A stretch of 17,275 bases of DNA from CAYOBW01 sp964402115 (GTDB taxonomy: Bacteria > Verrucomicrobiota > Kiritimatiellia > UBA8416 > CAYOBW01). Under the pieces are notes generated by a model. That model was not told where the DNA came from, did no database searches, and saw only the letters and a list, made by a program, of their open reading frames with translations. Where the stretch lies: contig CAYOBW010000144.1 of the NCBI GenBank assembly GCA_964402115.1, positions 1 to 17,275 on the forward strand, given 5' to 3'. Positions 1-8,058 of this stretch are shown here, piece after piece (the stretch's first letter is position 1; every line of letters begins with the position of its first letter). The position numbers were made by a program, and so were the translations under genes.

Positions 1-20
1 CTGCCCGGAGGGGGCCGCTA

Positions 21-76
21 AAGCCGGGACTCCAAACGGGTTTCCAGCGCGTTTATGGCGTTTGGAGTCCCGCCTT
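21..76. repeat. Long palindrome, REP-like intergenic repeat candidate
   Basis: Bases 25-38 (CGGGACTCCAAACG) and 59-72 (CGTTTGGAGTCCCG) are perfect reverse complements, a 14-bp stem with a 20-nt loop. After one mismatch (24/73) three more pairs extend it to 21-76. The right arm runs directly into a second small palindrome, CGCCTTCAGGCG (71-82), so two alternative hairpins share bases. No strong T-run follows either side, so it is not a classic intrinsic terminator, although it could end transcription or protect a 3' end of a gene to the left. The shape (long stem plus small nested palindrome between genes) resembles dispersed intergenic palindromic repeats. No second copy was noticed in this window, so the repeat status is inference; the palindrome itself is directly seen. 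Confidence 0.6.
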
Positions 77-319
77 CAGGCGTTCTTCACTTGTGTCATG
101 GGAGGGGGGGAATAGAGTATGCTGCGCGATGTTGGAATTCGCTGGGGCGCGAATACGCGGAGGGAGTTTCTATCGGATGACAGCAGTTGACGACGGAGAC
201 GTGAGATGAAATTCAACCGCCCGATGGGCGCCGTGACACTACTGCAGAGCCAGGAAACCACAACGGACGGCCAGCCCGCGCTGCCGAAAACCTGGCACAC
301 GGGCAACGGCGGAGAAAAG
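77..319 (+). other. Leader region of first gene, weak promoter candidate
   Basis: This non-coding stretch precedes the first gene. It holds a weak sigma70-like pair, TTGTGT (91-96) and TAGAGT (113-118), 16 nt apart and poorly matched at both boxes, separated by a G-rich run (100-110). The reading frame of the first gene is open upstream to an ATG at 206, which has its own GGAG at 195-198. I place the true start at 320 because a signal peptide begins there, so 206-319 would be 5' untranslated. Nothing else recognisable is present. Confidence 0.3.
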
Positions 320-3300
320 ATGAAGATGACGCGCTTCGCATGCCTGGCGGCGGCAACCCTGTGCGCCAGACTCCTCACCCTGCCGGCGGCCGAGCCCGCC
401 GCCAGCGTTTTCCTGGCTGCCGGCCAGGGCGGCGCATTCGACTCCCCCACCCGCTCGTATCTCCGCACCGAGCGGGCTGACTTCGCCGGGAAGAGCTTCC
501 AGGCGGAGGTCTCCGTCACGCTCAAGAGCGGCTTCGGAGGCGGAGGCTGCGCGTTCTTCGGACTGGGCCGCGGGGAGGCCAGCCCCGGCTTCTACCTGGA
601 ACCGGCGACGCCGCCCGTGTTGTATGTCCGCCTGGCGCCCGCCGACTTCGGCGGCGGCGTGGTGACGGTGTCCGGCGGCGCGACCGAGCTCGCCCGGGGC
701 CCGACCCCGGCGGGCGACGGCACGCACCGGGTGCGCCTGACGTGGGATGCCACGGGCAAGCGCGCACTGTTCGACGTGGACGGCAAGTCGGCCCTGACGG
801 TGAACGCCGGGTCCATCGCCTTCGGCGATGCCGGCCAGCTCTTCATCGGCGGCGCGAACGGCGTGCGGTTTGCCCAATTCACCGTCAAACCGATGACGGA
901 CGCCGAACTCAAGTCGGCTGGCTTCGGGGAGAGCTTCGCCGGCGATCCCACGGCCGGCACGTGGCTGCCGCAGGTGCAGGGCGCACGGTTCATCCAGGCT
1001 CTGAGGGCAGGCAGGAAGGTGACCCTCGCGACCCTGGGCACGAGCCTCACGGGCGGCACCTGGCGCTGGCCGGACGTGCTGATGAACGACTGGCTCAACA
1101 AGGATTTCCCCGGCCTCGTCACGCTCCACAACCTCGGCGTCGGCGCGTCCGCGTCGAGCCACCCGCCCGGCCACGGCGGACTCGACACGGTCAAGCGCGC
1201 CGCCGCCCTGAAGCCGGATGCCGTATTCATCGAGTTCGGCACCAACGATGCCTTTCTGCCATACAAGATCTCCCTTGAGGATTCGAAGCGGAACCTCAAC
1301 GCCATGATCGACACGCTCCTGGCCGCGAATCCGGCGACGGAGGTCATCCTGCAGACCATGAACGCGTGCATGGATCAGCCTCAGCCGGGCGGCGGGCGGC
1401 ATGCTTCGGACCGGCCCCGGATTGCCGCCTACTTCGAGGGCTATCGCGAGGTGGCGCGCGAGCGCGGTCTGCTGCTGGTGGATCACTACCCGAACTGGCT
1501 GAAGATCATGACGAACGACCTGCCGCTTTTCGACCGGCTCGTTTCGGACCGCATTCACCCACAGGCGGAGGGTTATCAGCGGATCCTGCTGCCGGAGCTC
1601 AAGGCGACCCTCTGTCCGCCCCCTGCCGCTGAAGCCCCAAGGGCCGGCGTGGATGCCCTGCTGGAGCCGCTGCGCGGGAGGCTGCGACTGCTGGCCTGCT
1701 GGTATGATGGGTCGAAACTGGCCGCCTCCCGGCCGTTTGTCGCGGGCGAGGTCCGAACCCCGGCCAGCCGGTGGACGAGCAGCGTGCGCACCACGCCCGT
1801 TGCGGGGGAAGATGATGCGCTCGACCTGGCTGTGAGTTTCAAGCTGACCGATGGCACGGCCAAGGCGGCGGGCGTCGCGGTGGCGTTCGACTTTGCCGAG
1901 TGGAGCACGAACAACTACGTGCTGATCCCGGCGTCGGTCTACAACGGCAACCGCAACCGCATCGAGTACCGCGGCTACTGCACCGGCTTCAACGCGGAGG
2001 ATTTCTACAACAAGGAACTGCCCGTCACCCACGGCGACGTACCGCGCCTCGAACGCGAGGCGGGCAAACCCTCGAAGCTCGAGGTCAACGCCTCCAACGC
2101 GACCACTCCCGCCATGTGCTTTTACAGCCGTCAGGGCAAGCGCACCTGCATCGTGCTGGCGGAACAGGGCCTGCGCGCAGGCGACCAGCTCCTGGATCAC
2201 GGCCTGATGATCGAGGAGAGCCTGGACCGTTCGCGCGCCACGCTGGTTGTCAGCGCGCCGGGGGTGCGCGAGCGCAAGCCCGAGTTTATCGGGTTCAGCG
2301 CCAGCCCGGACCGTGGCGTCGATTGGAGCGCCGGCCGGGAAGTGACCCTGCGCTTGCGGGTCTACGCTTTCCCTGCCGCCGACATCCCAGCCGTGCTGGA
2401 GAAGTTCATGACCGTCCGTAAGGCCGTCACCGGCCCCAACCACCCGCGCAATCTCATCCCGTTCAGCGAAGTCGCCCGGCTGATGACCGCCCGGACCGAC
2501 ACACACTGGATCGATGGCGCCGTGCACAAGTACTATAGCCCCGAGAACTCGCCCAACCTCTGCCTCGGCTGGGTCGGCGGCCTGATGAACACCTTCCCGA
2601 TGCTCGCGCTGGACGACGACCAGCACCGCGAGCGCGTGGCCCGAACCTTCGACTTCGTCATCCCGGCGGCGCAGGGCAAGTCGGGGTACTTCCTCGCCAC
2701 CGTCCACGCCGACGGCAAGGCCAGCGGACGGGATTGGTTCCCGAACCAGCCCATCGTGCTCACCCGGCAGAACGCCGACGTGCTGTACTGGATGCTGAAG
2801 CAGTTCCTGCTGCTCAAGGCGCAGGGCCAGACCGGGGCGGTGAAGCCCGGCTGGGAGCAGGCCGTCCGACAGCTCGCGCAGGCGTTCGTGAACACCTGGC
2901 AGCGACACGGGCAATGGGGCAACTACGTCAACCACGAGAGTGGCGACATCGCCATCTACAACTCCACCAGCGGGGCCTTGGCCATCGGCGGGCTGGCGCT
3001 GGCCGCGCAGTACTTCAACGAGCCGGGCTTCCTGAGTGTCGCGCAGCAGGCGGCGGACCACTATTACCGCGAGGATTTCAGTCGGAAAGGCTACACCTTC
3101 GGCGCCTGCTCCGACATCATGCAGAACGCCGACTCGGAGACTGCTGCCGCGCTGATGACCGCGCTCATGACCCTGTACGAAACAACCGGCGAGCAGCGCT
3201 GGCTGGAAATGAGCCGCAACCTCGCGAACCTCGTGGCCACCTGGACCGTTTCCTACGACTACGAGCTGCCGAAGCACACGGAGCTCGGCAGCCTTGGCGC

Positions 3301-3832
3301 CAAGCTGGCGGGCGTCTATTGGGCGAGCACCCAGAACAAGCACGGCGCGCCCGGCATCTGCACCTCCTCGGGGGACGCGTTGTTCAAGATCTACCGCGCC
3401 ACCGGAGACCGGCGCTATGCCGAACTCCTGCGCGATATCGCCCATGCTCACGCCGAGGGCATCAAGCCCGGCGGCGAAATCACCGAGCGCCTCACCTACT
3501 GCGACGCGGACAGCCGCGGCTCGCGCGGCGGGGGTTCGACCGGCTGGAACGAGCTGAACGGCTTCCTGATGGCGCTGGAACTGCCGGGCATCTACGTGCG
3601 CTCCGACAAGGACGAGGTCTTCGTTTTCGACCACGTCGAAGCCCAGGTGCTCAAGCGCGACAAAGCCGGCGTGACGCTCAAGATCGCCAACCCCACCAGG
3701 TTCGACGCCCGGGTGGCGGTCCTCGCCGAGAACGGGGAGCAGGCGCAGCGCCCTCTTGGCGCCGTCGGTTTCCTCGGCTGGCGCAAGGTCGATATCAAGG
3801 CCGGTCAGACCATTTCAGTTGTCTTCCCTTAG
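320..3832 (+). CDS. Exported multidomain SGNH esterase with lectin-like and alpha/alpha-toroid domains
   Basis: Probably a secreted esterase acting on a complex glycan; the substrate is unknown. Length is 1170 aa from ATG 320, chosen because GGAG (311-314) lies 5 nt upstream and a typical signal peptide follows (basic MKMTR start, hydrophobic core, AAEPAAS around residue 25). The in-frame ATG at 206 would put 38 hydrophilic residues in front of that signal. Domains: concanavalin-like beta-sandwich about 28-192; SGNH hydrolase about 225-430 with block I GTSLTGG (Ser242), block III FGTND (Asn309) and block V DRIHP (Asp410, His413); beta-rich region about 450-690; helical alpha/alpha-toroid-like region about 710-1085, rich in Trp/Tyr; small terminal beta domain about 1095-1170. 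The SGNH part is well supported by its motifs. The toroid resembles six-hairpin glycosidase folds in pattern, but I recognise no catalytic signature, so a glycosidase or lyase role is only possible. No frameshift seen. Confidence 0.8.
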   Translation: MKMTRFACLAAATLCARLLTLPAAEPAASVFLAAGQGGAFDSPTRSYLRTERADFAGKSFQAEVSVTLKSGFGGGGCAFFGLGRGEASPGFYLEPATPPVLYVRLAPADFGGGVVTVSGGATELARGPTPAGDGTHRVRLTWDATGKRALFDVDGKSALTVNAGSIAFGDAGQLFIGGANGVRFAQFTVKPMTDAELKSAGFGESFAGDPTAGTWLPQVQGARFIQALRAGRKVTLATLGTSLTGGTWRWPDVLMNDWLNKDFPGLVTLHNLGVGASASSHPPGHGGLDTVKRAAALKPDAVFIEFGTNDAFLPYKISLEDSKRNLNAMIDTLLAANPATEVILQTMNACMDQPQPGGGRHASDRPRIAAYFEGYREVARERGLLLVDHYPNWLKIMTNDLPLFDRLVSDRIHPQAEGYQRILLPELKATLCPPPAAEAPRAGVDALLEPLRGRLRLLACWYDGSKLAASRPFVAGEVRTPASRWTSSVRTTPVAGEDDALDLAVSFKLTDGTAKAAGVAVAFDFAEWSTNNYVLIPASVYNGNRNRIEYRGYCTGFNAEDFYNKELPVTHGDVPRLEREAGKPSKLEVNASNATTPAMCFYSRQGKRTCIVLAEQGLRAGDQLLDHGLMIEESLDRSRATLVVSAPGVRERKPEFIGFSASPDRGVDWSAGREVTLRLRVYAFPAADIPAVLEKFMTVRKAVTGPNHPRNLIPFSEVARLMTARTDTHWIDGAVHKYYSPENSPNLCLGWVGGLMNTFPMLALDDDQHRERVARTFDFVIPAAQGKSGYFLATVHADGKASGRDWFPNQPIVLTRQNADVLYWMLKQFLLLKAQGQTGAVKPGWEQAVRQLAQAFVNTWQRHGQWGNYVNHESGDIAIYNSTSGALAIGGLALAAQYFNEPGFLSVAQQAADHYYREDFSRKGYTFGACSDIMQNADSETAAALMTALMTLYETTGEQRWLEMSRNLANLVATWTVSYDYELPKHTELGSLGAKLAGVYWASTQNKHGAPGICTSSGDALFKIYRATGDRRYAELLRDIAHAHAEGIKPGGEITERLTYCDADSRGSRGGGSTGWNELNGFLMALELPGIYVRSDKDEVFVFDHVEAQVLKRDKAGVTLKIANPTRFDARVAVLAENGEQAQRPLGAVGFLGWRKVDIKAGQTISVVFP

Positions 3833-3919
3833 GTATGCCCGTATGAGAGACTTTCGCCTGCGATCAGGCAGCCGGCGCCGCTACGCGCAAGACCGCCGCG
3901 AACTGAAAGGAACAGGTCC
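3833..3919 (+). promoter_or_regulatory. Intergenic gap with small hairpin and GH20 ribosome binding site
   Basis: The 87-nt gap between the SGNH fusion and GH20 genes contains a perfect 5-bp hairpin, GCCTG-CGAT-CAGGC (3856-3869), without a following T-run. AAAGGA at 3906-3911, 8 nt before ATG 3920, is a good Shine-Dalgarno and supports that start over the in-frame ATG at 3998, which lacks one. No convincing promoter is seen, so the two genes may be co-transcribed. Confidence 0.45.
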
Positions 3920-5890
3920 ATGGAAAAGAGGACGTCACTCGACGCTTCCCATACGAACGGTCACTGCCCGGCACTGGGCGGCCGCCGTCGACCCTCGATG
4001 TTCCGGCGCCCCCGCTTCGCATGGTCGCGCGCGCTCATGGCGGCTGGCCTCATCGGGCTTCTCCCCGCGCTGGCACGGGGGGCGGCGGAGACCGTCATGC
4101 CGGCCATTGTGCCCTTGCCCGTAAAGATGGAGGCCGGTGACGGCGCGTTTACCATCACGGCGGGAACCGTCGTCGTTACCGACGAGGCCAGCGCACCCAC
4201 CGCCCGGCAGCTCGTCGATTACCTCAAGCCGGCCACGGGCATGGCCCTGAACGTGGCGCCCCGGACGCCTCCCGGCAATCAGGCCGTCATCGCCCTCGCC
4301 CAGGATCAGGGCCTGGCGCACCTTGGCCGGGAAGGCTATCAGCTGACCGTGACGCCACAGGCCATCCGGATCTCCTCCGCGGGGCAGGCGGGCCTGTTCT
4401 ACGGCGTACAGACGCTGCGCCAGCTCCTGCCGCGGCAGATCTTCTCCGCGACGCCGGTCGGGGCTGTGGCGTGGACCGTTCCGTGCGTGCAGATCGAGGA
4501 CACGCCGCGTTTCGCCTGGCGCGGGCTGATGCTCGACTCCGGTCACGACTTTCAGCGAAAGGCCTTCGTCGAGCGCTTCATCGACCTCATGTCCCTGCAC
4601 AAGTTCAACCTGTTCCACTGGCACCTGACCGACCTGGGCACGTGGAGCGTCGAAATCAAAGGCCGTCCCAAGCTGCTGGAGGCGGCTACGCGGGGGCCGG
4701 GCGTCAAGCCGGGCCACTACACCCAGGACGAAATCCGCGAGGTGGTGCGCTATGCCGCCGAACGCCATATCACCATCCTCCCCGAAATCGACATGCCCGG
4801 CCACGAACCGCCCGCCCTGCTGGCGTATCCCGAGCTGGATTGCCCGCTGCCCCGGGAGGGCCGCCCGTGGCAGTTCTGCGTCGGCAACGAGAACACCTAT
4901 GCCTTCCTGCAGGAGGTGCTGGGCCAGATTGTTGAATTGTTCCCGGGGCCCTACGTCCACGTCGGCGGCGACGAGTGCCCCAAGGACCGCTGGCTCCGCT
5001 GCCCCCTGTGCCAGGACAGGATGAAGAAGGAGCAGCTCGCCAACGGCGAGGAACTGCAGAGCTACTTCATCCGGCGCATTGAGCAGTTTCTGCAATCCAA
5101 GGGACGACGCCTGATCGGCTGGGATGAGATCCTGGAAGGCGGCCTGGCGCCCCGTGCCACGGTCATGTCCTGGCGCGGCATGGGCGGGGGCATTGCCGCC
5201 GCCAAAGCCGGTCATGACGTGGTCATGGCTCCGACCGCGTGGACCTATTTCGACTATCCCAACACGCCGCTGGAGAAGGTCTACAGCTTTGAGCCGGTGC
5301 CCGGGGAGCTCTCCGCCGAGCAGGCGCAGCACGTACTGGGCGCCCAGGCGCAGATGTGGACGGACACTCATCCTTCGGAGGACCGGATCGATGCCCTGGT
5401 GTACCCGCGCGCCGCGGCCCTGGCAGACGTGGTGTGGTCTCCGGCGGCCAGCCGCAACTACGCCGCCTTCCTCGTGCGCCTGCAGGCCCATCTGCCGCGC
5501 CTGGCGGCGCTGGGCGTGCGCTACAAGCCGGTGCCGGCGGCCGGCACGGTGGCGGGCCGCTGGGCGCCGGAGCACACGTCGCCGACTCCGAAAGTCGTGG
5601 ACTGGCCGCTTGCCAAGGGCCTTGTGGGACCCGGGCGCTACGAGATCACCTTCCAATACGAACATGGCGCGAGCCGGTACCAGATCCATGCCGCGGAAAT
5701 CGTGCAGGACGGCAAGGTGCTGGCCACGGACAAGCACTTCGGCTGGACGGGCGCCAGCGACCAGGACAATGTGTATCAGGTGGAGTTGCCGCAAACCGCC
5801 GATACGCCGCTGACCCTGCGCGCCACGGTCAGCACGGATGCGGGCTCGGATTCCCACGGCCGGATTACGATTGCGAAGTCGCCCAAATGA
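3920..5890 (+). CDS. GH20 beta-N-acetylhexosaminidase, exported
   Basis: Hydrolyses terminal beta-linked GlcNAc or GalNAc from glycans by the substrate-assisted mechanism of family GH20. 656 aa. Signal: a long polar N-region, then a hydrophobic stretch about 37-53 ending ALARGAAE. GH20 N-terminal alpha/beta domain about 58-190 (begins PAIVPLPVKME). Catalytic (beta/alpha)8 domain about 197-535 with HWHLTD (234-239), PEIDMPGH (288-295), HVGGDE (347-352; Asp351 stabilises the acetamide, Glu352 is the acid/base), GWDEILEGG (400-408), MSWRG (416-420), WTYFDY (441-446) and MWTD (479-482, where many members have WTE). An extra beta-sandwich of about 115 residues (541-656) of unknown role, perhaps glycan binding, closes the protein. 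The CPLCQ segment (361-365) followed by ELQSYFIRRIE is typical of secreted bacterial GH20s of glycan-foraging species. Start supported by AAAGGA 8 nt upstream. The stop overlaps the next start (ATGA, 5887-5890). Confidence 0.95.
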   Translation: MEKRTSLDASHTNGHCPALGGRRRPSMFRRPRFAWSRALMAAGLIGLLPALARGAAETVMPAIVPLPVKMEAGDGAFTITAGTVVVTDEASAPTARQLVDYLKPATGMALNVAPRTPPGNQAVIALAQDQGLAHLGREGYQLTVTPQAIRISSAGQAGLFYGVQTLRQLLPRQIFSATPVGAVAWTVPCVQIEDTPRFAWRGLMLDSGHDFQRKAFVERFIDLMSLHKFNLFHWHLTDLGTWSVEIKGRPKLLEAATRGPGVKPGHYTQDEIREVVRYAAERHITILPEIDMPGHEPPALLAYPELDCPLPREGRPWQFCVGNENTYAFLQEVLGQIVELFPGPYVHVGGDECPKDRWLRCPLCQDRMKKEQLANGEELQSYFIRRIEQFLQSKGRRLIGWDEILEGGLAPRATVMSWRGMGGGIAAAKAGHDVVMAPTAWTYFDYPNTPLEKVYSFEPVPGELSAEQAQHVLGAQAQMWTDTHPSEDRIDALVYPRAAALADVVWSPAASRNYAAFLVRLQAHLPRLAALGVRYKPVPAAGTVAGRWAPEHTSPTPKVVDWPLAKGLVGPGRYEITFQYEHGASRYQIHAAEIVQDGKVLATDKHFGWTGASDQDNVYQVELPQTADTPLTLRATVSTDAGSDSHGRITIAKSPK

Positions 5891-8058
5891 CTGGCGGCAC
5901 CAGAAACGAACCCGCGACCATCAAAGCACTTTCGGCGGCAGCCTGGCTGGCCGGCTGCCTGGCGCTAGCCGCTGTGACCGTCGACGCGCAGGACGCGCCG
6001 GCGGGATACAACGGGGCGCGGACGGAGACCGCGCCCTTTCGTTGGCCCTCCAAGACGCCCGAGGGCTGTCCGTTCCCACCGTCCGAGACGTTTGCCGGCG
6101 TGGAATTCACCGGCCGCTATCGCAACTATACCAACGGGGACACCTGGTACCCAACCTGGGCGGACGACGGCGATCTCTACTCCCCGTGGACCGACGGGTA
6201 CTTGCTCGACAACGGGGACCGGTACGTCCACTTCCAACGCGAAGGGGAGTTCGCCAAACCGGAGGATTCGGCGTATCCGAAAAACTGCTACTCGTGCAAT
6301 TCGGTCAACGGGATAGCCGGCAGAAAAGCGGCCACGGCCCAGGCAAAGATCGTCGGCGACGATCCCCTGAACCTCAAGGTCGTCAATCTGCTGCCCCGCA
6401 TCGAGGCGGATCCGGCGCCCTACATCGGGCGCTATCCGTGTGGCAGCCTGTGCCACAATGGGGTGTGGTACTTCGGCACCTATGCGATTTGGGGGCCGGC
6501 CGGACTCGGGCCCTTTGTGGGCTTCCGCTATTCTGCCGATTACGGCAAGACCTGGGTTGAGACGACCTGCACCCCGACCCAGCCGCTGTTCGGCGAGAAC
6601 CCGGCCAAAGCGCCGGTCAAGATCGGCGCCCCGCACTTCGTCGACTTCGGCAAAAACATGCAGCATGCGCCGGACGGCAAGGCCTACCTCGTGGCCCACG
6701 GCTCAACCCGCCGGGAAGCCCAGAACGAGTGGCAAATGGGCGACCAGGTCTATCTGCTGCGAGTCACACCGTCGCCAGCCACGATCAACGATCCCAAAGC
6801 GTATGAGTTCTTCGCCGGCTACGGTCCTGAGGGCAAGGCGCAGTGGACGCGCGCATTCGACCAGATCAAGCCGCTGCTCACCTGGGAGGGGCGACTGGGG
6901 ATTGTGACGGTCTCCTATGTCGCGCCGCTGAAGAAGTACCTCATGTTCATCAGCCGGGGAATGAGCTATGCCTCTGACGCTCCCCACGACACCATGATCC
7001 TGGAAGCCGACGCCGTGGACGGCCCGTGGAGGCTCGTCGAGTATCTGCCCGCATTCGGACCCAATGCCTACTTTGTCAACCTGCCCACGAAGTTCAGCAG
7101 CAAGGATGGGCTGGCTGGTTGGCTGTGCTATTCGTCCTGCTGGGACCACAAATGGAAATTCAGACCGGGAAATCCACAGGGAAGCCATTATTCCATGTCG
7201 CTCCATGAAATTCGCTTGCTGCCGCGGTCTGTCCCGGCGGCAACGACCGCGTGGCGTCGGACGGAGACCACGTTGACTTTGGTCAGAGGAACCAACGTCC
7301 TCTGGCAAGCGGTGGCGGATCCCGCTCAGGGCAAGCCGTATTTCCATCCGCTGGCGACGCCGGGCGGCGTGGTGCTCAGCGATCTGCGGCCGACGGATCA
7401 CCCCTGGCATTACGGTCTTTGGTGGTCGTGGAAGCTCATCAACGGGATGTTGTATTGGGACGAGGATCCCAAGACCGGGCGTAGCGAGGCTGCCACCGAG
7501 TTGCTCAACTGGTATGCGGAGACGCACACCGACGGTTCGGCCAGACTTACCTATGCGTTGAGCTATCACCCGCGGAATGGGCCACCGGTGTTGACGGAGA
7601 AACGGGTGGTGGAGGTGTCGGCCCCGACAGAAAGCGGCTACACCCTGGACTGGATGTCGGAGTTCACCGCGGTGACGAATGTGCTGCTGGATCGCTCGCC
7701 TGCCGGGTACGCGGGATTCTCGCTGCGCCTCGGCCCCGAGCAGAGAAAATGGACTTTCACAAGCAGCGAAGGGCGGGCTGGCCAGCAGGCCACTCATGGA
7801 CAACCTGCGCGCTGGGTCAAAATCTCGGCGGGAACCCACGCTCCGGCGGTGGCGATTTTCGACCATCCGGCCAACCTGCGGCATCCTGCCCGGTGGTACG
7901 TCGACCAGAGCATGCCGTACTTCAGTCCGGCCCCGCTCTTTGCAGGGCCCTTCGAAATGGCGGCAGGGAAGACGGTTGTCTTTCGCTACCGGGTTCTTGT
8001 CACGGACCAGGATCCCGGCGAGGCCGCCATGAACGTGAACGGGGGCACCTTCCGATGA
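5887..8058 (+). CDS. Beta-propeller (sialidase-like) fused to PmoA-family/DUF6807 domain, exported
   Basis: 723 aa, two-part protein of unassigned function. ATG 5887 is chosen because it overlaps the GH20 stop (ATGA); the frame is open further upstream but only inside the GH20 gene. Signal segment about 14-35; it contains LAGC (21-24), which fits a lipobox, but the hydrophobic run continues past the Cys to VDAQ, so lipoprotein versus secreted is undecided. Residues about 60-445 have the Trp/Tyr/Gly-rich repeating beta pattern of a glycoside hydrolase-like propeller, with one perfect sialidase-type Asp-box, SADYGKTW (216-223). Residues about 455-715 match the family called methane oxygenase PmoA (PF14100/DUF6807): PYFHPL (484-489), DHPWHYGLWW (504-513, His505 and His508), YAGFSLRL (608-615), WYVDQSMPYF (670-679). 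That family name is misleading: these soluble exported proteins sit with glycan enzymes and their reaction is not known to me. Three close Cys pairs (134/137, 185/189, 414/418) lie in the propeller. Confidence 0.75.
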   Translation: MTGGTRNEPATIKALSAAAWLAGCLALAAVTVDAQDAPAGYNGARTETAPFRWPSKTPEGCPFPPSETFAGVEFTGRYRNYTNGDTWYPTWADDGDLYSPWTDGYLLDNGDRYVHFQREGEFAKPEDSAYPKNCYSCNSVNGIAGRKAATAQAKIVGDDPLNLKVVNLLPRIEADPAPYIGRYPCGSLCHNGVWYFGTYAIWGPAGLGPFVGFRYSADYGKTWVETTCTPTQPLFGENPAKAPVKIGAPHFVDFGKNMQHAPDGKAYLVAHGSTRREAQNEWQMGDQVYLLRVTPSPATINDPKAYEFFAGYGPEGKAQWTRAFDQIKPLLTWEGRLGIVTVSYVAPLKKYLMFISRGMSYASDAPHDTMILEADAVDGPWRLVEYLPAFGPNAYFVNLPTKFSSKDGLAGWLCYSSCWDHKWKFRPGNPQGSHYSMSLHEIRLLPRSVPAATTAWRRTETTLTLVRGTNVLWQAVADPAQGKPYFHPLATPGGVVLSDLRPTDHPWHYGLWWSWKLINGMLYWDEDPKTGRSEAATELLNWYAETHTDGSARLTYALSYHPRNGPPVLTEKRVVEVSAPTESGYTLDWMSEFTAVTNVLLDRSPAGYAGFSLRLGPEQRKWTFTSSEGRAGQQATHGQPARWVKISAGTHAPAVAIFDHPANLRHPARWYVDQSMPYFSPAPLFAGPFEMAAGKTVVFRYRVLVTDQDPGEAAMNVNGGTFR

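Noticed and set aside
100..110. G-rich run GGGAGGGGGGG as a G-quadruplex
   Set aside because: Only one long G-run is present; the four separated G-tracts needed for a quadruplex are not seen.
76..525. Minus-strand frame of 149 codons across the leader and the start of the first gene
   Set aside because: It overlaps the palindrome and the signal-peptide coding region, has no recognisable domain and no clear ribosome binding site.
239..3634. Open antisense frame of 1131 codons opposite the SGNH fusion gene
   Set aside because: It lies wholly antisense to a gene with clear motifs; GC-rich codon bias leaves such mirror frames open. Its translation is Arg/Gly/Val/Ala-rich with no recognisable domain. 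The same applies to antisense frames at 3935-5857, 7986-9731 and 11959-13503.
5356..5886. Upstream in-frame extension of the propeller/PmoA gene by 177 codons
   Set aside because: The extension lies inside the GH20 gene in another frame, is low-complexity in style, and would bury the signal peptide; ATG 5887 with the ATGA overlap is a better start.
5887..5958. Propeller/PmoA protein as a certain lipoprotein because of LAGC
   Set aside because: LAGC fits the lipobox, but hydrophobic residues continue after the Cys to a plausible signal peptidase I site (VDAQ), so the call is left open.
6436..6456. CGSLCH in the propeller as a c-type haem motif
   Set aside because: The spacing is CxxxCH rather than CxxCH, it occurs once, and nothing nearby suggests electron transfer; a disulfide or structural role is more likely.
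7749..8054. Upstream in-frame extension of the GH-D-like gene by 102 codons
   Set aside because: It overlaps the conserved end of the PmoA-family domain in another frame and would place the signal peptide internally; ATG 8055 fits the overlap pattern of the locus.
7250..8058. PmoA-family match taken as a methane monooxygenase subunit
   Set aside because: True particulate methane monooxygenase PmoA is an integral membrane protein encoded with PmoB/PmoC. This domain is soluble, exported and sits among glycan enzymes, so only the misleading family name is shared.
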